A DNA stretch of 64,000 nt from Gordonia rhizosphera NBRC 16068 (GTDB lineage: Bacteria; Actinomycetota; Actinomycetes; Mycobacteriales; Mycobacteriaceae): the NCBI RefSeq assembly GCF_000298195.1, contig NZ_BAHC01000069.1, positions 59,716 to 123,715 of the forward strand. The letters are read 5' to 3'. A program made the position numbers and the translations under genes. Positions 41,232 to 49,808 of the stretch are shown here, in pieces. The notes beneath the pieces were generated by a model that was not told the origin of the DNA, did no database searches, and saw only the letters and a program-made list of their open reading frames with translations. How positions within the stretch are numbered: position 1 is the stretch's first letter; every line of letters begins with the position of its first letter.

Positions 41232-43070
41232 TCACAGCCCGAGGTTTCGAATCACCGCTTCGGCGACCTCGGCGGGCGAGCCGTCGGCCGGCGTCACGAC
41301 GATGTCGGCGTGCAGCGGTCGTTCATACGGTGAGTCGATGCCGGTGAACTGGCTGATCTCGCCGCGGCGGGCCTTGGCGTAGAGGCCTTTGGGGTCGCGG
41401 TCCTCGCACACGTCGAGGGGGGTGTCGAGGAAGATCTCGTGGAACGGCAGGCCACGTTCGGTGTGGATGTCGCGGGCGCGGCGGCGTTCGTCGGCGAACG
41501 GACTGATCAGCGACACGATGGCGACGGCTCCGGAGTCGGCGAACAGCGCGGCGACCTCGGCGGTGCGGCGGATGTTCTCGCGGCGGTCGTCGTCGGAGAA
41601 CCCGAGGTCGGCGTTGAGGCCGTGGCGCAGGTTGTCACCGTCCATCAGATACGCCGGTCGGCCCTCGGCGACGAACCGCCGTTCGAGTTCGACGGCGAGC
41701 GACGACTTCCCCGACCCGGACAGCCCGGTCAGCCACAACGTCGCCCCCTGATGGGTGCGCTGCTCGCGGGTGACCTTGGTGGTCTGCCACACCACGTGAC
41801 TGTCCCGGCTGACCGGCGCGGTGATCATGCCCGCCGCGACGGTCTTGTTGGTGGCCTCGTCGATCAGGATGAAACTGCCGGTCTCGCGGTTCTTGCGGTA
41901 GGAGTCGAACATCACCGGCTGCTGGGTGTGCACCGACAAACGCGCGATCTCGTTGAGCCGCAACGCCGTCGACTCCTCGTCACGGTGCAGGGTGTTCACA
42001 TCCAGCCGATAGTTCAGCCCGGACACCTGGGCACGAGTCAGGCGGGTACCGCACAGCATCTGGTAGCGGTTCCCCGCGGTCAGTTCGGTGTCCTCGGAAA
42101 ACCAACACACCATCGCGTCGATGTCACGACCCACATAGGGGCGGTTGTTCGGCCGGGCCAGCATGTCCCCGCGCACGATGTCGATCTCGTCGGCCAACTC
42201 CATCGACACCGCCATCGTCGCGAACGCCTCGTCGACCTTGGCCCCGCCCGGCCCCCAGATCTGGGTGATGGTGGTGGTGAAACCACCCGGCAACACCACC
42301 ACCTCGTCCCCGCGGGAGAACACCCCACCGGCCACCGTCCCCGCATAGGCGCGGTGATCGGCGCCGTCGGCGCGTTGCGGGCGGATCACATACTGCACCG
42401 GCATCCGCGCGTCGATCAGGTTGCGGTCCGACGCGATGTACACGTTCTCCAGATGATTGAGCAGCGGGCGGCCCTCATACCAGTCCATGTTCGTCGAGGC
42501 GTCCACGACGTTGTCGCCCTGCAACGCCGAGAGCGGGATGAAGGTGAGGTCGGTGACGTTGAGTTTCGCCGCGAACGCGATGAAATCGTCGACGATCTCC
42601 TCGAACCGTTCCTGGGACCAGTCGACCAGGTCCATCTTGTTCACACAGATCGTCAGGTGCGGGATCCCCAGCAGCGTCGAGAGGAACGCGTGGCGTTTGG
42701 TCTGCTCCAACACCCCCTTGCGGGCATCGACGAGGATCAACGCCAGATGCGCGGTCGACGCCCCGGTCACCATGTTGCGGGTGTACTGCACATGCCCCGG
42801 GGTGTCGGCGATGATGAACTTGCGTTTCGGGGTGGAGAAATACCGGTAGGCGACATCGATGGTGATGCCCTGCTCCCGTTCGGCGCGCAGGCCGTCGGTG
42901 AGCAACGCCAGATCCGCGTACTCGTCACCGCGGGCGGCACTGGTCCGTTCGATCGCCTCGAGCTGATCGGTGAAAATCGTCTTCGAGTCATAGAGCAGCC
43001 GGCCGATCAACGTCGACTTGCCGTCATCGACCGACCCGGCCGTCGCCAACCGCAGTAGTTCTTTGGGCAT
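41232..43070 (-). CDS. cysNC: Bifunctional sulfate adenylyltransferase subunit 1 / adenylylsulfate kinase
   Basis: A 612-aa fusion. The N-terminal CysN GTPase has TAGSVDDGKSTLIGRLLYD, DTPGH and NKMDLVDW. The C-terminal CysC kinase (after about residue 440) has LTGLSGSGKSSLAVEL and phosphorylates APS to PAPS. It works with CysD. TGATG overlap couples it to cysD. Fusion is standard in mycobacteria and relatives. PAPS made here could feed sulfotransferases such as the family member at 51227. Confidence 0.95.
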   Translation of the reverse strand: MPKELLRLATAGSVDDGKSTLIGRLLYDSKTIFTDQLEAIERTSAARGDEYADLALLTDGLRAEREQGITIDVAYRYFSTPKRKFIIADTPGHVQYTRNMVTGASTAHLALILVDARKGVLEQTKRHAFLSTLLGIPHLTICVNKMDLVDWSQERFEEIVDDFIAFAAKLNVTDLTFIPLSALQGDNVVDASTNMDWYEGRPLLNHLENVYIASDRNLIDARMPVQYVIRPQRADGADHRAYAGTVAGGVFSRGDEVVVLPGGFTTTITQIWGPGGAKVDEAFATMAVSMELADEIDIVRGDMLARPNNRPYVGRDIDAMVCWFSEDTELTAGNRYQMLCGTRLTRAQVSGLNYRLDVNTLHRDEESTALRLNEIARLSVHTQQPVMFDSYRKNRETGSFILIDEATNKTVAAGMITAPVSRDSHVVWQTTKVTREQRTHQGATLWLTGLSGSGKSSLAVELERRFVAEGRPAYLMDGDNLRHGLNADLGFSDDDRRENIRRTAEVAALFADSGAVAIVSLISPFADERRRARDIHTERGLPFHEIFLDTPLDVCEDRDPKGLYAKARRGEISQFTGIDSPYERPLHADIVVTPADGSPAEVAEAVIRNLGL

Positions 43071-44014
43071 CAGAAGTACCCTTCCTTCTTCCGGTCCTCC
43101 ATACCCGCCTCGGAGATCCGGTCATCGGCACGGGTGGCGCCACGCTCGGTGACCCGGGTGACCTCGATCTCGGCGATCACCTTGTCCACCGTGTCGGCGT
43201 CACTGCGCACACACCCGGTACACGTGGCATCCCCCACCGTACGAAACCGCACCCTCTCGGTCTGTGCCGCCTCACCCGGATACGTTTGCAGGAACCGGGT
43301 TTTCGCCAACAACATGCCATCACGCGGCACCACCTCACGGTCATGCGCGTAATAGATCGGCGGCAACTCGATCTCCTCGGCGGCGATGTACTGCCAGATA
43401 TCCAGTTCGGTCCAGTTGCTCAGCGGGAACACCCGGATGTGCTCACCCCGGTGATGGCGCCCGTTGTAGAGGTGCCACAACTCCGGACGCTGCGCACGCG
43501 GATCCCACGCCCCGAACTCGTCCCGGAAACTGAACACCCGCTCCTTGGCGCGGGCCTTCTCCTCATCGCGGCGCGCCCCACCGAACACCGCATCGAACCG
43601 GTGCTCCCGGATACCCCGCAACAACGCGGTGGTCTGCAACCGGTTGCGCGACGCACCCGGCCCGGTGTCCTCCACCACGCGGCCGGCATCGATGTCGTCC
43701 TGCACCGAACTCACCACCAACCGCACCCCGGTCTGTGCCACCACCCGGTCGCGATACGCGATCACCTCGTCGAAATTGTGGCCGGTATCCACATGCATCA
43801 ACGGAAACGGCACCGGCGCCGGCCAGAACGCCTTCTGCGCCAGATGAAACATCACCACCGAATCCTTGCCACCCGAGAACAGCAACACCGGACGCTCAAA
43901 CGTCGCCGCCACCTCACGAATGATGTGCACCGACTCGGCCTCGAGCGCCGCCAGATGGGTCAGCTCGTATCCGTGATGCACGGGTCCGTCCTGCACGCGA
44001 GTCGTCCTCGACAC
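43070..44014 (-). CDS. cysD: Sulfate adenylyltransferase subunit 2
   Basis: A 314-aa PAPS-reductase-fold subunit that forms APS from sulfate and ATP. SGGKDSVVMFHL near 46-57 is the PP-loop. FGGARRDEEKARAKERVFSFRD and PLSNWTELDIWQYI are CysD signatures. GTG start at 44014 with GGAG 8 bases upstream. It heads the cysD-cysNC-cysQ group. Usual family length is 300-310 aa. Confidence 0.95.
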   Translation of the reverse strand: MSRTTRVQDGPVHHGYELTHLAALEAESVHIIREVAATFERPVLLFSGGKDSVVMFHLAQKAFWPAPVPFPLMHVDTGHNFDEVIAYRDRVVAQTGVRLVVSSVQDDIDAGRVVEDTGPGASRNRLQTTALLRGIREHRFDAVFGGARRDEEKARAKERVFSFRDEFGAWDPRAQRPELWHLYNGRHHRGEHIRVFPLSNWTELDIWQYIAAEEIELPPIYYAHDREVVPRDGMLLAKTRFLQTYPGEAAQTERVRFRTVGDATCTGCVRSDADTVDKVIAEIEVTRVTERGATRADDRISEAGMEDRKKEGYF

Positions 44015-44114
44015 CGATCCGTCTCCTTGACCTGTCGGGAATACGACGCCAGTCCTCGACTATATGGCATCGGCCTGCGCACCCATGGCGACCACGCCGA
44101 CCAGCGGACTACCA

Positions 44115-44128
44115 ACCAAGCACTTGCT
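44115..44128. promoter_or_regulatory. KstR2-type operator (AnCAAGnnCTTGnT)
   Basis: All ten fixed positions of the KstR2 consensus match. The site lies 18 bases before the ATG at 44146 with a TACGCT box between, so KstR2 (which senses HIP-CoA) should repress the crotonase-fadE31-33 operon. Confidence 0.8.
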
Positions 44129-44145
44129 AGGTTACGCTCGTGGCC

Positions 44146-45051
44146 ATGAGTGAAGCCCTCATCCCGCCCGCTCTGGGCCCGGCCGACCTCGGCCCCGACT
44201 CGACGCCGGTCGCCTACGAGGTCGGTGGACCGGAGAATGCCGTCGCCTACGTGACGCTCAACCGCCCCGAGTACCGCAACGCCCAGAATTCGGTGATGAC
44301 GTACTCGCTCGACGCGGCGTTCCGTCGTGCCGTCGACGACGCCGCGGTGAAGGTCGTCGTGTTGCGGGCGAACGGCAAGCACTTCTCGGCCGGCCACGAC
44401 ATCGGTACACCGGAACGCGACTTCGACGCCTTCTACGACAACGTCGCGACGCTGCACTGGGATCACACCGACCGCTCCGGCGCCGACCAGCGCCTCGCGC
44501 GGGAGATCGAGGTGTACATGGGTATGTGCCGTCGCTGGCGGGACATCCCCAAACCGGTCATCGCACAGGTCCACGGCGCCTGCATCGCGGGTGGCCTGAT
44601 GTTGGCGTGGGTCTGCGATTTCATCGTCGCCTCCGACGACGCGTTCTTCTCCGACCCGGTCGCCCGCATGGGCATCCCGGGCGTCGAGTACTTCGCGCAC
44701 GCCTTCGTGCTCGGGCCGCGACGCGCGAAGGAGATCCTGTTCACCGGCGAACGTTTCACCGCGGCGCAGGCCGCCGACTGGGGCATGGTCAACCACGTCG
44801 TGCCGCGCGACGAACTGGCCGCGAAGGTCGATGCGATCGCCGAGAAGATGGTCACGATGCCGATGCAGGGCCTGTTCCTGTCGAAGAAGGCGGTCAACAT
44901 CTGCGAGGACCAGATGGGCCTGCGCAATTCGATGGACTCGGTGTTCGGGTGGCATCACTACGCGCATTCGGCCAATGCCGAGGCGGGCGGCGATTCGCTC
45001 GGTGGGATGGATGCGAAGTCGATGAAATCCGCGGCACAGCAGGGGGGCTGA
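44146..45051 (+). CDS. Enoyl-CoA hydratase (crotonase) of the HIP/ring C-D locus
   Basis: A 301-aa crotonase with NGKHFSAGHDIGT near 68-80, HGACIAGGLMLAWVCDF near 143-159 and DPVARMGIPGVEYFAHAF near 170-187. It resembles EchA13-type proteins and the crotonase at 9036, but is longer at both ends. It is first in a four-gene operon behind a KstR2 site, with fadE31-33 following after one base. It probably acts after those dehydrogenases in degrading steroid C/D rings. The GTG at 44140 is an alternative start; the ATG could be leaderless. Confidence 0.85.
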   Translation: MSEALIPPALGPADLGPDSTPVAYEVGGPENAVAYVTLNRPEYRNAQNSVMTYSLDAAFRRAVDDAAVKVVVLRANGKHFSAGHDIGTPERDFDAFYDNVATLHWDHTDRSGADQRLAREIEVYMGMCRRWRDIPKPVIAQVHGACIAGGLMLAWVCDFIVASDDAFFSDPVARMGIPGVEYFAHAFVLGPRRAKEILFTGERFTAAQAADWGMVNHVVPRDELAAKVDAIAEKMVTMPMQGLFLSKKAVNICEDQMGLRNSMDSVFGWHHYAHSANAEAGGDSLGGMDAKSMKSAAQQGG

Positions 45052-45052
45052 C

Positions 45053-46219
45053 GTGGACCTGCTGTTCGACGACGCCGCACAGTCCTTCCGGGCCGAGGTC
45101 CGCGCCTGGCTGGGGGCACATGTACCTTCCGAACCACTCCCGTCGATGGACACCGCCGAGGGTTTCGAGGCACACCGCGAGTGGGAACGCATCATGGCGG
45201 CCGACCGTATGTCGGTGGTCAGCTGGCCCACCGAGTACGGCGGCCGCGACGTCCCGCTACTGCACTGGCTGATCTTCGAGGAGGAGTACTACCGGTCCGG
45301 GGCGCCGGGACGGGTGAGCCAGAACGGGATCTTCCTGCTCGCGCCGACACTGTTCGAGCACGCCCACCCCGATCAGCTGGCCCGCATCCTGCCGCGGATG
45401 GCGCGCGCCGACGACATCTGGGGGCAGGCGTGGAGCGAACCCGAGGCCGGGAGTGACCTCGCATCGTTGCGGTCCACGGCCACCCGCACCGAGGGCGGAT
45501 GGCTGCTCAACGGGCAGAAGACGTGGTCTTCCCGATCGAGCTTCGCGGACCGGGCCTTCGGCCTCTTCCGCTCCGACACGACCGCCAAACGACATCGGGG
45601 GTTGACGTATTTCATGTTCGACCTGCGCAGTCCCGGTGTCACGGTGCGCCCGATCGCCCAGCTCGATGGTGAACCGGGGTTTGCCGAACTGTTCCTCTCC
45701 GACGTCTTCGTCCCCGACGACCCCGCCAAACCCGGCGACTCGGGAGTGATCGGCGACGTCGACAACGGGTGGCGTGTCGCGATGAGCACGGCCGCCAACG
45801 AACGCGGCCTGTCGCTGCGCCCCCCCGGCCGGTTCCTCGCCACCACCGATCGGCTCGTCGAGGCGTGGAAGACCCATCGCGACACCGTGCCGTCCACCGC
45901 GAATGTCGATGCGCGGGTCGCGGATGCGTGGATCGGCGCGCGGGCCTACGAGCTGTCGACCTATCAGACCGTCAGTCGACTCGCCGCCGGCGGGCAGCTG
46001 GGCACGGAGTCGTCAATCAACAAGGTGTTCTGGTCACAGTGGGATATCGCCGCCCACGAGACCGCGTTGGACCTGCAGGGCGTCGACGCCGAACTGGACG
46101 ATGCCTGGACAGATGGTTATCTCTTCTCGCTATCCGGGCCGATCTACGCCGGTACCAACGAGATTCAGCGCAACGTGATCGCCGAACGCCTCCTCGGGCT
46201 GCCGCGCGGGGACCGGTGA
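45053..46219 (+). CDS. fadE31: Acyl-CoA dehydrogenase FadE31-like (HIP catabolism)
   Basis: A 388-aa ACAD: WAQAW-type motif as WGQAWSEPEAGSDLASLRST near 123-142, LNGQKTWSSRSSFADRAFGLF, and the terminal IYAGTNEIQRNVIAERLLGLP. Order and lengths of three consecutive FadE genes match M. tuberculosis Rv3562-Rv3564. GTG start one base after the crotonase stop. In that pathway FadE31, 32 and 33 act on CoA esters from HIP, the C/D-ring remnant of steroids. Assigned by synteny, the KstR2 site and motif resemblance. Confidence 0.82.
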   Translation: MDLLFDDAAQSFRAEVRAWLGAHVPSEPLPSMDTAEGFEAHREWERIMAADRMSVVSWPTEYGGRDVPLLHWLIFEEEYYRSGAPGRVSQNGIFLLAPTLFEHAHPDQLARILPRMARADDIWGQAWSEPEAGSDLASLRSTATRTEGGWLLNGQKTWSSRSSFADRAFGLFRSDTTAKRHRGLTYFMFDLRSPGVTVRPIAQLDGEPGFAELFLSDVFVPDDPAKPGDSGVIGDVDNGWRVAMSTAANERGLSLRPPGRFLATTDRLVEAWKTHRDTVPSTANVDARVADAWIGARAYELSTYQTVSRLAAGGQLGTESSINKVFWSQWDIAAHETALDLQGVDAELDDAWTDGYLFSLSGPIYAGTNEIQRNVIAERLLGLPRGDR

Positions 46220-47190
46220 CGACCATGGAATTCCTACTCTCCGATGTCCACGACGACCTCGCGGCCACCGTCGACGCACTGCTGACCAAGGCGGATGTGG
46301 CCTCGCGCGCCCGGTCCTGGATCGACGGTGATCGTCGGCCGGTGGCGGAAGTCTTTGTCGCCCTTGCCGAGACCGGGGTCAATGGGCTGCTCATCGATGA
46401 ATCATCGGGTGGATCGTCGGCCGGCGCGATCGAACTCGTGGTGGCGATGGAGCAGATCGGTCGCCACGCGCTGCCCGGGCCGGTCGTGGAAAGCATCGCC
46501 GTCTTACCGGTCCTGTTCCGGTCGGCGGAGGTGACCGGCCCGGCGCTCAGCGACCTCGCCGAAGGCCTGTTCGCGACGGTGGCGGTCGCTCCGATGGCCC
46601 CGCTCGCACCCACCGCCGATGTCACGTACATCGTTCACGACGCGACCCTGAGCACCGCGACGATCGGCGCGCCGTACCCGACGGTCGATCCGACGCGTTG
46701 GGTCGCCGAGCTGATCCCGGCCGAGATCCTGGCCGCGGGCGTCGACGTCGATGACGCGGTGGACATGGGCACCCTGGCCACCGCAGCACAACTACTCGGA
46801 CTCGCCGACGCGATGCTGACCCTCGCGGCCGAGTATGCGCAGGCCCGCACCCAGTTCGGGCGGCCGATCGGGTCGTTCCAGGCGGTCAAACACCATCTGG
46901 CCGACGTCGCGATCGCGGTCGAGATGGCGCGGCCCTTGGTGCACGCGGCGGCGCTCGGGGTCGACGGACTCGTGCCGGAGGGCACCGATGTCCGTCGCGA
47001 CGTGGCGGCGGCCAAGGTGGCCGCCGGTGACGCCGCCTACCTGGCGTCGCGGCGCGCGCTGCAGGTCCTCGGCGCGATCGGCTACACCGCCGAGCACGAC
47101 CTGTCGCTGTATCTGACCAAGACACGAGCGCTGCTGACCGCGTGGGGAACCCCCGCGGTGCTGCGGCAGCGGATTCTGGAGTCGCTGTGA
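46216..47190 (+). CDS. fadE32: Acyl-CoA dehydrogenase FadE32-like
   Basis: A 324-aa ACAD with a reduced N-terminal region and the usual beta-partner C-terminus (ARTQFGRPIGSFQAVKHHLADVA near 214-236, and QVLGAIGYTAEHDLSLYLTKT near 276-296). No GGTxEIQ signature. GTG start in a GTGA overlap with fadE31; ATG 46225 is the alternative. Length matches Rv3563 (about 319 aa). It likely forms a heteromer with FadE31. Confidence 0.8.
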   Translation: MTTMEFLLSDVHDDLAATVDALLTKADVASRARSWIDGDRRPVAEVFVALAETGVNGLLIDESSGGSSAGAIELVVAMEQIGRHALPGPVVESIAVLPVLFRSAEVTGPALSDLAEGLFATVAVAPMAPLAPTADVTYIVHDATLSTATIGAPYPTVDPTRWVAELIPAEILAAGVDVDDAVDMGTLATAAQLLGLADAMLTLAAEYAQARTQFGRPIGSFQAVKHHLADVAIAVEMARPLVHAAALGVDGLVPEGTDVRRDVAAAKVAAGDAAYLASRRALQVLGAIGYTAEHDLSLYLTKTRALLTAWGTPAVLRQRILESL

Positions 47191-48290
47191 CGATCGCCGA
47201 CGTCGCTCCCATCTCCGCCGAGGACCGTGAGGCCCTCGCGGATGCCGTGCGGGAGCTGCTCCGACGGCGGACCGATTCGGCCTCGGCACGCGCCGCAATG
47301 GGTGCCACGCCGCGTATCGACCGCGGACTGTACGACACGTTGTGCACGGAGATCGGCGTGGCCGCGTTGCCGATTCCCGAGGACTACGGGGGTGCGGGTG
47401 CGGGTTTCGCCGAAACGGGTGTCGTCCTCGAAGAGCTCGGGGCGTCAGTGGCGCCGGTCCCGGTCTTCGCAACGTCCCTGGCGACGGCAGCCCTGCTGAT
47501 CGCCGACGACACGCAAACGAATCGTCGTTTGCTGCCTCCGATCGCCTCGGGCGAACGCATCGCCACCGTGTGCTGGGCCGGCCGTGCCGGATGGAAATGC
47601 CCCGGAGTGGTGGCCAACGGCGGACTGCTCAGCGGCACTGCCGATTACGTGATCGATGGAGAATCCGCAGACCTGTTCGTGGTCCTGGCCGGCAGTCCCG
47701 GCGGCGTGACCCTCCACGCGGTCGACGTGCACGCAGACGGCGTCACCGTGACGCCGCAGCCGGTGGTCGACCCGAGCCGCCCGCTGTCACGGGTCAGCTT
47801 CGACGAGGCACCGTCGACGACCATCCCCGGCCGCCCCGAACTACTCACACGGCTGCGCGCCCACGCCTGGGCGCTCCTGTCGGCCGAGCAGGTCGGCGGC
47901 GCGGCGGCGGCGCTACACCTGACGGTCGAGTACACCAAGTCGCGCAAGCAGTTCGGCCGGATCATCGGCTCGTTCCAGGCGCTGAAGCATCGGATGGCCG
48001 ACATGTACACGCTGGTGGAGACGTCACGGTCGATCTCGCGTGCCGCGCTCGCCGCGGTGGCCGCCGGCGACCCCGACGCCGACGATCTGGCCGCGGCCGC
48101 CCACGTCTGGTGCTCCGAGGCCTTCCAGACAGTCGCCGGTGAAGGTATCCAGCTCCACGGCGGTATCGGGATCACCGCCGAGCACGACATCGGGCTCTAC
48201 TTCAAGCGTGCGCACAGCGCGGCGCAATTGTTCGGACAGCCCCACGAGGTGGTCGCCGAGCTGAGCGATCGGGTCGTGCGTCAGGGGTAG
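47187..48290 (+). CDS. fadE33: Acyl-CoA dehydrogenase FadE33-like
   Basis: A 367-aa ACAD, third in the series, with LPIPEDYGGAGAGFAETGVVLEELG near 59-83, KSRKQFGRIIGSFQALKHRMADMY near 252-275, and GEGIQLHGGIGITAEHDIGLYFKR near 314-337. GTGA overlap with fadE32. The N-terminus has about 45 extra residues compared with its partner. It overlaps the convergent HNH gene by 10 bases, so no terminator lies between them. Confidence 0.8.
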   Translation: MTIADVAPISAEDREALADAVRELLRRRTDSASARAAMGATPRIDRGLYDTLCTEIGVAALPIPEDYGGAGAGFAETGVVLEELGASVAPVPVFATSLATAALLIADDTQTNRRLLPPIASGERIATVCWAGRAGWKCPGVVANGGLLSGTADYVIDGESADLFVVLAGSPGGVTLHAVDVHADGVTVTPQPVVDPSRPLSRVSFDEAPSTTIPGRPELLTRLRAHAWALLSAEQVGGAAAALHLTVEYTKSRKQFGRIIGSFQALKHRMADMYTLVETSRSISRAALAAVAAGDPDADDLAAAAHVWCSEAFQTVAGEGIQLHGGIGITAEHDIGLYFKRAHSAAQLFGQPHEVVAELSDRVVRQG

Positions 48291-49726
48291 GTGATGATCT
48301 CGTCTCCGGTGGTTGCGTTGCGCCACACGATGATCCGGCCCGGGTACATGACCGGTACCCAGAGGCCCAGGTGTTTGAACTGATGGCAGGGAATGCAGAG
48401 CGGTGCGAGATTGGCGGGTACGCTCCAGCCGCCGGCCACCGGATTCTGGTGGTCGAACGGAACGATGTGGTCGAGTTGGCAGTCGGTCGCGGGGTGATCG
48501 CACCAGGGGCCGCGGCAGGTCTGGTCGGTGAGCAACACCTCGCGGCGTAGCGCGTCGGTCGGCTGGTAGATCAGGGCACCGGTCGGTGGGGCAACGAGGC
48601 CGCCATGACCGGACGGATCGACCGGCCTCAGGTCGCCGACGTCGTTGGGTGGCCGTGATCGGGTGACGATCGGGCCGGGTGCGATCAGATGATTCGGGGC
48701 GATCGTGCCCGCTCGGCGCGGGCGACCCTTCCGCAGTCCTTGTGTGTCGTCGCCGGCGCGGGCTTCGCGGTAGAGGCCTTGCCACGTGGCGTCGTCGGCG
48801 AGGGCTCGGGCGAGGTCCGGGTCGATGACGCCGTAGCCGTCGACACGCGGCACCATCTCGCCGGTGAGCCCGGCCAGCGTGAGAGCGTCGGTCACGACGG
48901 ACACGACGGATGCAGTGGGCATCGTCGCTATCTCGGTCGAGGGATGCCCTTGCTCGGTTGTCTTCTTTGGACAGTCGCTGTGCCCGCAACCGCATTCGAT
49001 GGTGTCGAGCCCGCGCATGATCGCGGCGAGTGCGGCAACACGTTTCTGTCCGATCGTGCGGGGATCGTTCTCGCAGAGATCCCGGGCTATGAGTTCGGCG
49101 AGCCGGTCCTTCAGATATTGGCCGTCGGCAAGAGGCACCAGCGCGTCGATGCCCCAGTGGCCGTGCGCCTCCTTGCTGATGCGGACGTCCTGCTGCTGAG
49201 TGAACTCGTCGCGCTGCTCGGCGGCCGCACCGGGATCGGCCTCGATGATCAGTTCGTCGAGCTTGTCACCGAGTTGGCTACCGCTGATCGGCTGGCGGGC
49301 CAACCCAAGCGCCGCTGCCGCCAAGCTGTCACGCAACCCTTCCTCGAGCGCGGCCAGCCTATTGGCGATGATGCGGGCCCGGTGCTCGGACAGCTCGCCG
49401 TCGAGGAATGCGGTCATGATCGTGGGCAACTGCTGCAGACGCTCGCCCAGCTCGATCCATTTGCCGGCCGTCATCGTCGGCACGCCGAGCCGATACGAGA
49501 CCTCTCGGACCGCGGCCTTCTCGGGCATCTTCTTGATGCTGGCATTACCGCACATCTCCAGCACCCGCTCGAATGCCAGCTGTCCGACCCGGTGAGCGGT
49601 CACGATTTTGCGGGCCGCGGCCTGACGTTCGAACCGGGTCAGATCCTGGCCGAGATCGATCAACTCGTCCGCGGACAGGTTCGCCACCCGGGCGAGATCC
49701 GCTTGCGCGTCGGCCATTTCGAACAT
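48281..49726 (-). CDS. DUF222/HNH endonuclease-domain protein (13E12-repeat type)
   Basis: A protein of about 481 aa. The N-terminal DUF222 helical domain (residues ~1-330) is followed by an HNH motif: TCRGPWCDHPATDCQLDHIVPFD and NLAPLCIPCHQFKHL near 430-470. Four Cys would bind zinc. These repeated proteins are typical of actinobacterial genomes and often linked to mobile DNA, but no mobile element is seen here. The start at 49726 is uncertain; 49717 is possible. Function unknown; nuclease activity is inferred from HNH. Confidence 0.8.
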   Translation of the reverse strand: MFEMADAQADLARVANLSADELIDLGQDLTRFERQAAARKIVTAHRVGQLAFERVLEMCGNASIKKMPEKAAVREVSYRLGVPTMTAGKWIELGERLQQLPTIMTAFLDGELSEHRARIIANRLAALEEGLRDSLAAAALGLARQPISGSQLGDKLDELIIEADPGAAAEQRDEFTQQQDVRISKEAHGHWGIDALVPLADGQYLKDRLAELIARDLCENDPRTIGQKRVAALAAIMRGLDTIECGCGHSDCPKKTTEQGHPSTEIATMPTASVVSVVTDALTLAGLTGEMVPRVDGYGVIDPDLARALADDATWQGLYREARAGDDTQGLRKGRPRRAGTIAPNHLIAPGPIVTRSRPPNDVGDLRPVDPSGHGGLVAPPTGALIYQPTDALRREVLLTDQTCRGPWCDHPATDCQLDHIVPFDHQNPVAGGWSVPANLAPLCIPCHQFKHLGLWVPVMYPGRIIVWRNATTGDEIITYP

Positions 49727-49808
49727 ATGTGCACAATAGCGCCAGCCACCGACAGGATTCGTCGCCAGATCCGCTCCGGCATACCGGTCGGTGGAGCACA
49801 ATCTGGGT

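Noticed and set aside
41439..43058. Long plus-strand open frame (about 539 codons) opposite cysNC
   Set aside because: cysNC has intact GTPase and kinase motifs; the antisense protein is rich in His/Arg/Gly with no known fold.
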